NCBI GenBank assembly: GCA_026418905.1
Contig: JAOAAK010000009.1
Coordinates: forward strand, 1 to 64,000
Source: Bacteroidales bacterium
GTDB lineage: Bacteria > Bacteroidota > Bacteroidia > Bacteroidales > DTU049
Length of the DNA stretch: 64,000 bases
Reading direction: 5' to 3'
Position numbers and translations under genes: made by a program. Below the pieces are notes generated by a model that saw only the letters and a program-made list of their open reading frames with translations, did not search any database and was not told the DNA's origin. Shown here one piece after another: positions 9,201 to 16,536 of the stretch (positions within the stretch are counted from its first letter, which is position 1; every line of letters starts with the position of its first letter).

Positions 9201-10514
9201 AGGTGTATAGCCCCATGGCTCATAGTATGAAGGGAAAGCTGTGAGGTCCATGCCCGAAAGGAGCTCGTAATATGGAATGTTAAGTAGACCATCTTGTCCG
9301 TCCAAATATGAGGGAATAAAAATGACTTGGAGAGGGTCCTCAGGATTATTATTGATTTGATGGTACTTGAGTTTCTGAATAATTGGATCGTTATTTTCAT
9401 CAAAAAGATAATGAGTTGCATAGTGGGGTATTTGAGCTAAGAAACTATTTTGGTAGTTTTTTAATATCTGAATGTTAGGACCTGCTTGATGTGCTGGCAC
9501 AGCTATGATAGCAACGACTTCGTCATTGGATTTTAGCTCTTGTCTTAATTCAGCTAAAGCATCGATGAAAAGATCGAGACCTTTGTTGTGAAACTCATAT
9601 CTACCAGAAGTTAAAATGTAGAAGGCGTGGTCTGAAACTTTTTTACCAGTGACTGCACCCACAAAACGAGGAAGCAAGGCACGCACGTTTTTTCTTTTTT
9701 TATCAAGATCATCAAGTGAATGAATTTGGTCCGAATTGAATCCATTGGGCGTGATAAAATCGGGTTTTTTTTGGAGGAAATATTTGCATTCATGAGAGGT
9801 GATTTCTGACACTGTAGTGAAGACGTCAGCAGTTTGAGCAGACAGTTTTTCGAGGTTGAATTTGGCTTCTATGTGCAGTTCTTTGGATTTTTCGTCGGAC
9901 TTTACGGCATCGAGCAAAGCATATAATGGCTGTTTGTTTCCTGCCATGCTTCTACCCATAACGGTAGCATGAGTAGTAAATACAGTACAAGCTTGTGGTA
10001 CAGCTTTTTTTAGGTAAAGAAGTGTAGACCCAGTAAGCCATTCATGTATTTGTACTACAAGTCTTTCCTCGGCACTAACAAAATATTTGTAAAAGTGTTC
10101 AATAAGTTTACCTGCCTCATAGCCAAACAATACAGGTTCAATGTAGTCCCACCCACCAGCTAATGAATCTAAACCATGTTCTGTCCATAATTCATATAAA
10201 ATCTCGTCCTTCTGTGTATAGAGTCGCGAAAAGTTAACAAGAATGGCTATAGGATTCCCTGGAATGTTCCATCTGCCAATTTTACACTGAAAACCATCTG
10301 CTTGTAATTGTTCGTGCCATGCACGAAAAAGATTGTTATCTTCTACGAAGATACTTCTGTCCAATGATTTGCCTGCAATATCAGGTCCTATGGCAAAATA
10401 TGTTCCCTCGAGATGAGAAAGCAATTCTTGAGCTTTGGTTGAAATGACGGTATTGATTCCACCAACTTTGTTGCATACTTCCCAGCTTACCTCGAAAAGA
10501 TAGTGAATTTTCAT
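6300..10514 (-). CDS. Fusion of GT3 glycogen synthase and GT35 alpha-glucan phosphorylase
   Basis: 1404 residues, two complete enzymes in one chain. Residues 1 to ~550 resemble eukaryote-type glycogen synthase: 'LFEVSWEVCNKVGGINT', 'VFTTHATVMGR', 'PDFITPNGFN' and 'FPSYYEPWGYTPMESIAYG'. From ~570 there is a DUF3417-type segment ('LMRNLWWTWHPEVEEFF') and then phosphorylase with 'HINEGHAAF', 'GFARRFATYKRA' and the PLP-lysine motif 'EASGTSGMKAVMNG'. The first half should extend alpha-1,4-glucan from a sugar nucleotide; the second should release glucose-1-phosphate. All key motifs are present in both halves, so neither looks dead. No branching or debranching gene is nearby. A -7 box lies 13 bases upstream. 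I see no stop or frameshift at the junction. Confidence 0.93.
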   Translation of the reverse strand: MKIHYLFEVSWEVCNKVGGINTVISTKAQELLSHLEGTYFAIGPDIAGKSLDRSIFVEDNNLFRAWHEQLQADGFQCKIGRWNIPGNPIAILVNFSRLYTQKDEILYELWTEHGLDSLAGGWDYIEPVLFGYEAGKLIEHFYKYFVSAEERLVVQIHEWLTGSTLLYLKKAVPQACTVFTTHATVMGRSMAGNKQPLYALLDAVKSDEKSKELHIEAKFNLEKLSAQTADVFTTVSEITSHECKYFLQKKPDFITPNGFNSDQIHSLDDLDKKRKNVRALLPRFVGAVTGKKVSDHAFYILTSGRYEFHNKGLDLFIDALAELRQELKSNDEVVAIIAVPAHQAGPNIQILKNYQNSFLAQIPHYATHYLFDENNDPIIQKLKYHQINNNPEDPLQVIFIPSYLDGQDGLLNIPYYELLSGMDLTAFPSYYEPWGYTPMESIAYGIPTITTSLAGFGSWILKNHPNQTAVTVLNRNDYNYDEVKNLLANKILEYLNSSEEKRQNDRLKAIEIAKECSWKNFITHYLTAYETGLKLVLQRSENFKTKIPLPLQQIKTSFQEPIWRKILIKPKYPPQLEPLLELMRNLWWTWHPEVEEFFASIHPENWELSAHNPLKMLEMIPYQQLIQLTHDQNFMDELSQIYHRFKSYMEEGLDYSKPSVAYFCMEYGFHSSLKLYAGGLGILAGDYLKEASDQRLPLTGIGLLFRYGYFHQTLSHDGMQVNQYLPQKFSVLPLIPVRDKDGKWITIQLTFPGREIHAKVWKIQVGRVELFLLDTDLDENAPEDRSITYQLYGGDSEVRLKQEILLGIGGVMVLEKLGKKIDVYHINEGHAAFSILKRIEQAMQQYVLNFHQALELVRNNTLFTTHTPVPAGHDVFSQELLRIYFADYCEKLNINWQDFVSLGLIGPYNKDEKFSMSILALKGSVQTNGVSKIHGTVTREMFAPLYPGFFTDELFIQHITNAVHLPTWMDPMWQQLLQKKYINILELDMSDPDNWKIFNELNEDEIWNVRKQLKSRLVEKIKIRLSEELVRRQEAPRHIVEILNTISDNALWFGFARRFATYKRAHLILNNTERLKRLVSNSDRPVFFVFAGKAHPADVEGQKLIQNIIQISRMPEFRGKILFLENYDMELAHLLVSGVDVWVNTPTRPLEASGTSGMKAVMNGVLNLSVSDGWWAEGYKPKAGWALEEKRTYLDQRLQDELDAETLYEIIEDEIVPSFFYRNPNDIPCKWIGFIRNAFTRIAPYYVTKRMINEYLQKYYFPLMKRYHQLTEKDLELFLEWMKWKRKVEENFNEIYERKLELPDSTIKPLVLGEDFIAAIELYLADLSPRDIKVELIFGQKIHDRIDQFLFIEEMKPTSFKNNIARFEAVLSNKKAGVFDYAIRVTPYNDLMPHRQDFPLVKWF

Positions 10515-10527
10515 AAATACTTTTTTA

Positions 10528-10535
10528 CAAAATTA
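10528..10535 (-). promoter_or_regulatory. -7 promoter box (TAATTTTG) of the glycogen fusion gene
   Basis: TAATTTTG on the minus strand fits the Bacteroidetes -7 consensus TAnnTTTG and ends 13 bases before the start codon. No TTG at the expected 19-21 base distance was found, so only the -7 element is supported. The rest of the 253-base gap up to 10767, between divergent genes, holds nothing else I can name except a possible -7 box for the methyltransferase gene. Confidence 0.5.
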
Positions 10536-10729
10536 GGGAATGAAAATAATTACGTTGATTCTAATTCAATACCATTGCTCATACGATTTTGAAGCATTGT
10601 TAGTTTGGTGAAAAATTTTAAAGATCTGTTTAAACGTAATTTGTCCAATTGGGCAAAATCTTTTAATACTTTCGTATTTTTTCAACATGCTCGATATGCA
10701 ACAGAGAAAGCCATGAATAGTTAAAGTTT

Positions 10730-10737
10730 TACTTTTG
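10730..10737 (+). promoter_or_regulatory. Possible -7 box (TACTTTTG) for the methyltransferase gene
   Basis: TACTTTTG matches TAnnTTTG and lies 30 bases before the ATG at 10768. There is no TTG partner at the usual spacing, so support is limited to the -7 match and its position. Confidence 0.4.
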
Positions 10738-10767
10738 ACAAAAGAAATTTTCAAAATACTACGATAT

Positions 10768-11295
10768 ATGAAAAAATTAAATCTAGGATGTGGTAAGGAT
10801 ATTCGTGAAGGATATATAAATCTTGATAGATATCCTCTTGATGGGGTGGATGTAGTTTACGATATCGAACAATTACCACTTCCTTTTCACGATGAAGAGT
10901 TTGACGAAATACTTTGCAACAGTATTCTTGAGCATGTAAATTACATTCCTTTGATGAAAGAACTCTACCGTATCCTTAAAAAAGGTGGGATTTTAAAGAT
11001 TATAGTTCCGCACTTTACATCAGCTAACAATTTTATAGATCCTACGCATAAGCATATGTTTTCTATTCAAACGTTCAAATTTTTTGTTGGAGGAGCCTCG
11101 GAACGAGATTACTATTTTGATTTTCATTTTACTCAAATAGTGTACAGACGTATAACTTTCCCCAAGGGAAAGCACCTATATAATTATTTCATAGAGTGGT
11201 TGATTAATTTAAGTAATACCATGCGTCATGTATACGAATTTTCATTTCTGCGAATTTTTCCTGCAGAAAACATCATCATCTGGCTAAAAAAGTGA
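10768..11295 (+). CDS. Class I SAM-dependent methyltransferase
   Basis: 175 residues from the ATG at 10768. An in-frame TTG 33 bases earlier exists, but the protein family begins at 'MKKLNLGCGKDIREGY', so I use the ATG. Motif I is 'LNLGCGKD'; 'DVVYDIEQLPLPFHDEEFD' and 'NSILEHVNYIPLMKELYRILKKGG' are the acidic loop and post-motif region of Methyltransf_11-type enzymes. It binds S-adenosylmethionine; the acceptor cannot be read from sequence. It is transcribed away from the glycogen fusion gene and is followed 40 bases later by thyA, which has its own -7 box, so functional linkage with thyA is doubtful. Confidence 0.85.
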   Translation: MKKLNLGCGKDIREGYINLDRYPLDGVDVVYDIEQLPLPFHDEEFDEILCNSILEHVNYIPLMKELYRILKKGGILKIIVPHFTSANNFIDPTHKHMFSIQTFKFFVGGASERDYYFDFHFTQIVYRRITFPKGKHLYNYFIEWLINLSNTMRHVYEFSFLRIFPAENIIIWLKK

Positions 11296-11320
11296 ATTCG
11301 AATTTTGAGGTCTTTTTGCT

Positions 11321-11328
11321 TATTTTTG
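11321..11328 (+). promoter_or_regulatory. -7 box (TATTTTTG) of thyA
   Basis: TATTTTTG matches TAnnTTTG and ends 7 bases before the thyA ATG, so the transcript would be almost leaderless. A TTG exists at 11305-11307, but 13 bases is too short a spacing for the usual -33. Confidence 0.5.
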
Positions 11329-11335
11329 TAAAAAA

Positions 11336-12130
11336 ATGCGTCAGTATCTAGAACTTTTAGATTATGTATTAAAGAATGGAATTAGAAAATCCAACAGAAC
11401 TGGCATAGATACCTTGAGTGTTTTTGGTTATCAGATGCGTTTTAATTTACAGAATGGTTTTCCTTTGCTTACAACTAAAAAACTTCATTGGAAGAGTATT
11501 GTCTATGAACTTCTTTGGTTTTTGCGTGGCGATAGCAACATACGTTTTTTACATGAAAATGGTGTAACTATTTGGGATGAATGGGCCGATGAAAATGGAG
11601 ATCTGGGACCTATTTATGGGGTTCAATGGCGTAGTTGGAAATCTCATGATGGTCGAACGATAGATCAAATTACCGAAGTTATAAAAGAAATCAAGTCAAA
11701 TCCAAATAGCAGGCGTCTTGTTGTTAGTGCTTGGAATGTTGGTGAATTGCCTTATATGAAGCTTCCACCTTGCCATATTCTTTTTCAGTTTTATGTGGCT
11801 GAAGGGAAATTATCGTGCCAGCTTTATCAACGGAGTGCTGATGTATTTCTAGGAGTACCCTTTAACATTGCTTCTTACGCTTTGCTCACGCACATGATTG
11901 CACATGTGACAGGTCTTGATGTAGGAGAATTTATTCATACTCTTGGCGACACTCATCTATATGTCAATCATATTGAACAAGCAAAATTGCAGCTTACACG
12001 TGAACCGAGGCCTCTCCCTACTGTAGTATTGAATTCAGATATTAAAAATATTTTCGATTTTACGTATGAAGATATTCAATTGTTGAATTATCATCCTCAT
12101 CCCCACATTAAAGCCGATGTTGCCATTTGA
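11336..12130 (+). CDS. thyA: Thymidylate synthase ThyA
   Basis: 264 residues, the exact length of the Escherichia coli enzyme. Catalytic Cys146 lies in '[12 protein letters not shown]'; the dUMP and folate motifs '[19 protein letters not shown]', '[12 protein letters not shown]' and N-terminal '[11 protein letters not shown]' are intact. It converts dUMP to dTMP using methylenetetrahydrofolate, producing dihydrofolate, which the next gene's product reduces. The gene overlaps folA by 14 bases, so the two are translationally linked as a dTMP/folate pair. Confidence 0.97.
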   Translation: MRQYLELLDYVLKNGIRKSNRTGIDTLSVFGYQMRFNLQNGFPLLTTKKLHWKSIVYELLWFLRGDSNIRFLHENGVTIWDEWADENGDLGPIYGVQWRSWKSHDGRTIDQITEVIKEIKSNPNSRRLVVSAWNVGELPYMKLPPCHILFQFYVAEGKLSCQLYQRSADVFLGVPFNIASYALLTHMIAHVTGLDVGEFIHTLGDTHLYVNHIEQAKLQLTREPRPLPTVVLNSDIKNIFDFTYEDIQLLNYHPHPHIKADVAI

Positions 12131-12641
12131 AAACTTGTTTGCTATCGTTGCTGCTGATATTGCAGGAGGAATTGGTAAAGACAACCGTTTACCTTGGCAT
12201 ATTTCACAAGATCTGAAAAAGTTCAAAACGCTTACATTGAACCATTTTATCATTATGGGAAGGAAGACATGGGAGTCTTTACCTCGAAAACCTTTACCTG
12301 GAAGAAAACATATCGTGCTAACTAGGCAATATATTTATAAGGAAGATGTTTTGTCTTTGGGTTCCGTTGAAAAAGTTTTAGATTTTGTTGCTGATCACGT
12401 AGAACAATTGTTTTTCGTAGTTGGGGGTGAAAGCATTTATAGAGAGTTGTTACCTTTTTGTTCCAGAATTTATTTAACCAGAGTTTTTAAGTTGTTTGAT
12501 GTAGATACATTTTTTCCTCCTCTTACGGATACTATGGAACTAAAAGAAATAAGCTCGTTTCTCTATGATCCAATCTCTGATGTTTATTTCCGTTTTTGCA
12601 CTTACGAGAACACGAGAGGTAATAAAGAATTAGACCATTAA
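12117..12641 (+). CDS. folA: Dihydrofolate reductase
   Basis: 174 residues. '[20 protein letters not shown]' holds the Met20-type loop and the catalytic acid (Asp32); '[10 protein letters not shown]' and '[12 protein letters not shown]' bind NADPH; '[14 protein letters not shown]' is the C-terminal cofactor motif. It reduces dihydrofolate to tetrahydrofolate and regenerates the folate consumed by ThyA, whose gene it overlaps by 14 bases. The stop codon lies one base before the convergent tRNA-Leu gene. Confidence 0.96.
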   Translation: MLPFENLFAIVAADIAGGIGKDNRLPWHISQDLKKFKTLTLNHFIIMGRKTWESLPRKPLPGRKHIVLTRQYIYKEDVLSLGSVEKVLDFVADHVEQLFFVVGGESIYRELLPFCSRIYLTRVFKLFDVDTFFPPLTDTMELKEISSFLYDPISDVYFRFCTYENTRGNKELDH

Positions 12642-12642
12642 G

Positions 12643-12726
12643 TGCCCGAGGCCGGACTCGAACCGGCACGGAGTTGCCTCCATTGGTTTTTGAGACCAAC
12701 GCGTCTACCATTTCCGCCACTCGGGC
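12643..12726 (-). tRNA. tRNA-Leu (anticodon CAA)
   Basis: On the minus strand an 84-base class II tRNA folds with acceptor stem GCCCGAG/CTCGGGC, discriminator A, a D arm, anticodon stem TTGGT/ACCAA with loop CTCAAAA (anticodon CAA, reading UUG), a long variable arm (TGGAGGCAACTCCGT) and the T arm GCCGG-TTCGAGT-CCGGC. The long variable arm and A73 fit leucine. The 3' CCA is not encoded (ACT follows), so it must be added by the CCA-adding enzyme. Confidence 0.97.
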
Positions 12727-12733
12727 TGGTTTG

Positions 12734-12741
12734 CAAAATTA
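12734..12741 (-). promoter_or_regulatory. -7 box (TAATTTTG) of tRNA-Leu
   Basis: TAATTTTG on the minus strand ends 7 bases before the mature 5' end of tRNA-Leu, so transcription would start at or next to the mature end. It shares the 105-base divergent gap with the Fur-family gene promoter. Confidence 0.45.
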
Positions 12742-12768
12742 GAAAAAATTTTTTTCTCGTTTATAATT

Positions 12769-12791
12769 TTTTTGTTACAATTTAACAAAAA
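12769..12791. promoter_or_regulatory. Perfect 9-bp inverted repeat, candidate Fur/Zur operator
   Basis: TTTTTGTTA (12769-12777), 5-base spacer, TAACAAAAA (12783-12791): a perfect 23-base palindromic site. It covers the -33 TTG and most of the spacer of the promoter of the Fur-family gene, which is where a repressor would act. A further half-site TAACAAA occurs at 12812-12818. Size and symmetry fit a Fur-family dimer site; the assignment to this regulator is inference. Confidence 0.55.
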
Positions 12792-12803
12792 TTGGTATTT
12801 TTG
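12772..12803 (+). promoter_or_regulatory. Promoter of the Fur-family/zinc locus
   Basis: A -33 TTG (12772-12774) and a -7 TATTTTTG (12796-12803) are separated by 21 bases, matching the Bacteroidetes consensus TTG-N19-21-TAnnTTTG. The box ends 28 bases before the regulator's ATG at 12832. This is one of only two promoters in the window where both elements are convincing. Confidence 0.7.
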
Positions 12804-12831
12804 CAACATTGTAACAAATAAAAAAATCCAC

Positions 12832-13245
12832 ATGTCTAATCATGTCATTTTCAATCCTGTTCGTATTTTAAAAGATAAAAGGGTATCAGTAACTGACCAT
12901 CGAATAAAGTTACTTGAGTACTTGGTTGGGGTAGGTAGACCAGCTACCAAAGCTGAAATAGCCAAAGCTTTTCCACATATTCACCGAGTAACCCTATATC
13001 GCCTATTACAACACCTTGTGCGTGCTGGCGTAATTGAAATGCAGAAAAATCAGAACTCAGAAATTTATTTCTTAAAACTTTGGAATGAGGAAACCAATCA
13101 CCTGCATTTTACCTGTGTCCTTTGTCAAAATTTATTTTGTTTACCAAATATTGAGGTGAACATTCCTGCCGAAATAAATGGCTTTTTGATTCATCATATA
13201 AATTTCACCGCATCTGGGTTATGTGCAAATTGTGCCAAATCTTAA
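12832..13245 (+). CDS. Fur-family transcriptional regulator, probably Zur-like
   Basis: 137 residues from ATG 12832; a longer reading frame from 12772 would run through the promoter and is rejected. The N-terminal half is a winged helix ('KAEIAKAFPHIHRVTLYRLLQHLVRAGVI' region, a divergent form of the Fur VYRTL motif). The C-terminal half has 'HFTCVLCQNLFCL' and a terminal 'LCANCAKS', two CxxC pairs of the structural zinc site. It is a metal-responsive repressor. Zinc rather than iron is inferred from the next genes, a ZnuD-like receptor and a DUF4625 lipoprotein. The stop overlaps the receptor start by 25 bases. The palindrome over its own promoter suggests autoregulation. Confidence 0.85.
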   Translation: MSNHVIFNPVRILKDKRVSVTDHRIKLLEYLVGVGRPATKAEIAKAFPHIHRVTLYRLLQHLVRAGVIEMQKNQNSEIYFLKLWNEETNHLHFTCVLCQNLFCLPNIEVNIPAEINGFLIHHINFTASGLCANCAKS

Positions 13246-15542
13246 TTTTTTTATTCCTGCAAAATTATTTTTTAAATTCCTTAGCACAGCCTACGGTGAT
13301 TGCTTTGCGAGATTCTTCAGGAAAAGGTATTCCTGGCGTGGCAGTTTTGTTGTTTTCGTCCCATGAAAAATTTATTTCGGATCAAAATGGAAATTTAGTT
13401 TTATATCTCAAGCCCGGCGTTTTTGAAATTTTATTTGAACACGAAGATTATTTACCCATGATAGCTCATGTTACTATTCCTACAAATGATACTATTTTTT
13501 TCTTTTTAAAATCACGTGTAAAAACACTACCCCCGGTTGTAATTCAGGATGAGCGTGTCCCAAGAATAGATCACAAACAAGTCATTGTCCACAAAGGTAT
13601 TCAATGGAAAAATACACGGGATGATCTGGCAAGCTCACTTGCAAGGGAAGCAGGCATTAGCAGTGCCAGGATAGGCAGTGAGAACTCTCGAATTGTTATT
13701 CGTGGATTGGGATTGGATAGGGTTAAAGTTCAAGAAAGAGAATTCACGTATACCGGTCATTATTGGGGTCTCGATCATGAATTGGAAGTGGATGCAATTA
13801 TGTTTCAAAAAACCATCTTGCATCGTGGTGTTGGGGCTATACTCCGAGGAGGTGGGGCATCTTTTGAACTGATTGAAATACTACCATCTTTAAACATAAC
13901 TCATTCTAGTTTCAATGTTACGTATTATACATCATTTCTTTCTTCGAATTTGGCTTTTAAACAAGGCATCCAAATAGCTCAAAAAAAGAAAAATTTTTTT
14001 ATCCAAGGTTCAGGATCTTTTCTTCGTTATGCATCACTTAGGGTTCCTGCTGACAGTTTTTATTATCTAGGTTATCGATTTCCTTTGGAGGATCGTATTC
14101 TAAAAAATACCTCTGGAACTAGATCAATTATACGATTAGATGCTACATACTACAGAAATAAGCACATTTTTTTCTACGTATTTGAGCATTATCGTAATCG
14201 AATGGGCTTTTTTGCGTATGCACACGGACTGCCATCAGTAAACATCGATGAGCAAGCTGACCCACCTCGATATAAGTTTAATTTACCATACCATGATGTT
14301 TTTTTGGTAAAAACCTATTTTAAATATGTTGTTACTCTTCCAAATAAATGGAACTTTCAATCTTTGGCAGGTTATCAGTTCAATCGGCGAACTGAATTTA
14401 GTTACCCTCATACGCATGGTCTCCCATTGTCAGGACTGACAAATAATCGCGAAATAGGACTTCTTCTCAGAAATATTCAATTTCAGCTTGGCGTTGAGAA
14501 TTATTCGGAAAAATTCAATTTTAAGTCTAGATTGATCTCAGAATATACAACTCACCATCGAGATGGATATTTTTACATCCTACCCGATTACCGGCTTTTT
14601 CATAATGGTTGGAGTATCAGCACGAGTGTAATTAGGAGTCAAAGACTTACTATTGATTTAGCTTCTCGTATTGATTACCATCATTTTTCCACAGGCAGTC
14701 TACTTAACCCATGGATAAAGGATTCAGCTTTTCAAATTTTCTTTACTGACCTCCTACGAAATTACATCACTTTTAATGCAGGAGGATCAGTTTATCTTTC
14801 CCCTCGTCACGATGAAGATACTCTCATTTTTTTTCTTGGAGCAGGTCAACGCGTGCCATCTCCTCATGAAATTACCATGAATGGTTTACACCATAATGCT
14901 TTTCGACATGAAATGGGGAATCCATTCCTGAAACCCGAATTAAGTTTTCTATGGGAGATGATATACAAAAAGAATTTTGCTGAATGGAAATTTAAAACCA
15001 ATCCATATATTGTTTATTATTTTGATTACATTTATCTATCACCTTCCGGAATATTTTCACCTCTTCCTGAAGGGGGCCAGTTGTATGTTTATAGGTCCAC
15101 ACGTGCCATTAAACCTGGTTTTGAGAGTCAAGTCACTAAATCGTGGTTTAAATTTTTAACCATGCGTTTTACTTTTGATGCTAGTTATCCTTATAATCTA
15201 GAAGATCACTATCCATTACCTTTCAGTCCACCTATGAAGTTTCTATCGGAATGGGATTTTAAAATTAAATCTCGTTTACTATGTGGCTTAGATGTGATTC
15301 ATCAATTCGCTCAAAAATGGGTAGATCGCAATGAAAAGTCTACGCCAGGCTGGACAACTTTTCATCTTCGTTTCCACTATGAGAAAATGTTAAAAAATGC
15401 AGGTGTCATCCAATTCATGCTTCTTCTTGCTAATCTAACTAATAAAACTTATTATGATCATCTCAGTTATTACCGAACTCTCAATATTCCAGAACCAGGT
15501 CGTGAGTTGAGAATTCAATTGATTTATTCTTTAAAACCATAA
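13221..15542 (+). CDS. TonB-dependent outer-membrane receptor, ZnuD-like (probable zinc uptake)
   Basis: 773 residues. A signal peptide ends near 'FLNSLAQ', then a carboxypeptidase-regulatory-like domain (about 25-100) usual in this phylum, a TonB plug (about 110-230, 'NSRIVIRGLGLDRVKVQ') and a 22-strand-type barrel ending 'LRIQLIYSL'. Around residues 545-575 the segment 'PSPHEITMNGLHHNAFRHEM' followed by 'GNPFLKPE' matches the motif of zinc receptors of the ZnuD group (G-x-H-H ... E-x-G-N ... L-x-x-E). Several His-rich loops ('YPHTHGLPLSG', 'FAYAHGLP') could bind metal. It overlaps the Fur-family gene and is followed 4 bases on by a lipoprotein gene, so a three-gene unit is likely. Confidence 0.85.
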   Translation: MCKLCQILIFLFLQNYFLNSLAQPTVIALRDSSGKGIPGVAVLLFSSHEKFISDQNGNLVLYLKPGVFEILFEHEDYLPMIAHVTIPTNDTIFFFLKSRVKTLPPVVIQDERVPRIDHKQVIVHKGIQWKNTRDDLASSLAREAGISSARIGSENSRIVIRGLGLDRVKVQEREFTYTGHYWGLDHELEVDAIMFQKTILHRGVGAILRGGGASFELIEILPSLNITHSSFNVTYYTSFLSSNLAFKQGIQIAQKKKNFFIQGSGSFLRYASLRVPADSFYYLGYRFPLEDRILKNTSGTRSIIRLDATYYRNKHIFFYVFEHYRNRMGFFAYAHGLPSVNIDEQADPPRYKFNLPYHDVFLVKTYFKYVVTLPNKWNFQSLAGYQFNRRTEFSYPHTHGLPLSGLTNNREIGLLLRNIQFQLGVENYSEKFNFKSRLISEYTTHHRDGYFYILPDYRLFHNGWSISTSVIRSQRLTIDLASRIDYHHFSTGSLLNPWIKDSAFQIFFTDLLRNYITFNAGGSVYLSPRHDEDTLIFFLGAGQRVPSPHEITMNGLHHNAFRHEMGNPFLKPELSFLWEMIYKKNFAEWKFKTNPYIVYYFDYIYLSPSGIFSPLPEGGQLYVYRSTRAIKPGFESQVTKSWFKFLTMRFTFDASYPYNLEDHYPLPFSPPMKFLSEWDFKIKSRLLCGLDVIHQFAQKWVDRNEKSTPGWTTFHLRFHYEKMLKNAGVIQFMLLLANLTNKTYYDHLSYYRTLNIPEPGRELRIQLIYSLKP

Positions 15543-15546
15543 ACCT

Positions 15547-16008
15547 ATGAAGGAGAAAAAAATTATGCTAATGTTTTCCAGGAGTTTTCTCCTGGTGTTT
15601 TTTTCATTTATTGGAATCCTCCTTATCTCTTGCAAAAAAGAAAATGACACTATCCCACCTCAGATTTCGATCTCTGAACCAAAGGAAAATGAGATTTTTA
15701 AAATTGATTCTTTGGGAAAGGTAGAGATTCATTTTAATGCAACTTTTTCAGATGATGAAGAACTGGGAAGCTATAAAATAGACATACATAGTGCAGCAGG
15801 ACATTCTCATAAATCTAACTTATTAATTTCTTCTTTCGATACTTCGATAACTGGAGCTCTTTCAGGAAGACAATATGTTTTACATCAACACATTCTCATT
15901 CCCCATTTTCCTCTTTCAGATACAGGTCAGTATCATCTTCTTGTATTTTGCTTAGACAAAGCTGGCAACCAAACGACAACATTTAGGACTTTCGAAATAA
16001 CGAAATAG
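15547..16008 (+). CDS. DUF4625-like lipoprotein
   Basis: 153 residues. The N-terminus 'LVFFSFIGILLISCKKEND' is a lipoprotein signal with the lipobox Cys, so the mature protein is membrane anchored. The rest is one beta-sandwich-like domain starting 'PPQISISEPKENEIF', with 'FSDDEELGSYKIDIH' and the histidine cluster 'HSAAGHSHK'; this is how DUF4625 proteins look to me. It lies 4 bases after the ZnuD-like receptor. A metal- or ligand-binding partner of that receptor at the cell surface is a reasonable inference; no function is established by sequence alone. Confidence 0.75.
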   Translation: MKEKKIMLMFSRSFLLVFFSFIGILLISCKKENDTIPPQISISEPKENEIFKIDSLGKVEIHFNATFSDDEELGSYKIDIHSAAGHSHKSNLLISSFDTSITGALSGRQYVLHQHILIPHFPLSDTGQYHLLVFCLDKAGNQTTTFRTFEITK

Positions 16009-16079
16009 TAAGCTACGATATTTTATCCAATGATTTAACGAGACAGCTCCATTGGTATATAATATAAGGGGAAAAAATT

Positions 16080-16087
16080 TATTTTTG
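16080..16087 (+). promoter_or_regulatory. -7 box (TATTTTTG) of the Rrf2-nth unit
   Basis: TATTTTTG ends 17 bases before the ATG at 16105. The nearest upstream TTG (16052-16054) is 25 bases away, somewhat longer than the usual 19-21. Confidence 0.5.
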
Positions 16088-16104
16088 CTATAAAGATAAC
16101 AATC

Positions 16105-16536
16105 ATGAGTAAGCCTGTTCATTTTTCTGAGGCTGCTTTTATCGGGATACATTCTTTGGTCATCATAGCTCTCAGTAAAAATAATTTTGTAAATGTCAAT
16201 ACCATAGCTAATATAACAGGGGCAAGCAGAAATCATATTAGTAAAATCATGCAATTACTCGTCAAAGCAGGCCTGGTATCATCCGTCCGAGGTCCAAACG
16301 GAGGCTTCTCTCTTGCTAAAGATCCTTCGCAAATTACTTTTTTGGACATTTACGAAGCGACAGAAGGTAAGATTCTTATTAAATCATGCCCGTTCGAAAA
16401 ACCCATTTGCCCTTTTGACATTTGCCTAGTCAACAATATTTTTGGTAAAATTACACACGAACTCATTCAATTCCTACAAAATACCACCTTGAAAACAATA
16501 CAGGATTACCATAGTCTAAAAAATGACGAAGTCTGA
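16105..16536 (+). CDS. Rrf2-family transcriptional regulator
   Basis: 143 residues. Winged helix-turn-helix of the Rrf2 family with 'VNTIANITGASRNHISKIMQ' and the wing 'VSSVRGPNGGFSLAK'. A cysteine-rich loop 'CPFEKPICPFDIC' (spacing C-x6-C-x4-C) sits where IscR/NsrR-type members bind an Fe-S cluster, so it may sense iron-sulfur status, NO or oxygen. Spacing differs slightly from IscR (C-x5-C-x5-C, as I recall). It overlaps the endonuclease III gene by 14 bases, and that enzyme itself carries an Fe-S cluster. Confidence 0.88.
   Translation: MSKPVHFSEAAFIGIHSLVIIALSKNNFVNVNTIANITGASRNHISKIMQLLVKAGLVSSVRGPNGGFSLAKDPSQITFLDIYEATEGKILIKSCPFEKPICPFDICLVNNIFGKITHELIQFLQNTTLKTIQDYHSLKNDEV

Noticed and set aside
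10566-10754. Possible 62-residue minus-strand protein in the gap before the methyltransferase gene
   Set aside because: Low-complexity, no recognisable motif, and it runs across the likely methyltransferase promoter.
12532-12720. Minus-strand coding frame across the tRNA-Leu gene
   Set aside because: It is read through a well-folded tRNA and the end of folA; not a gene.
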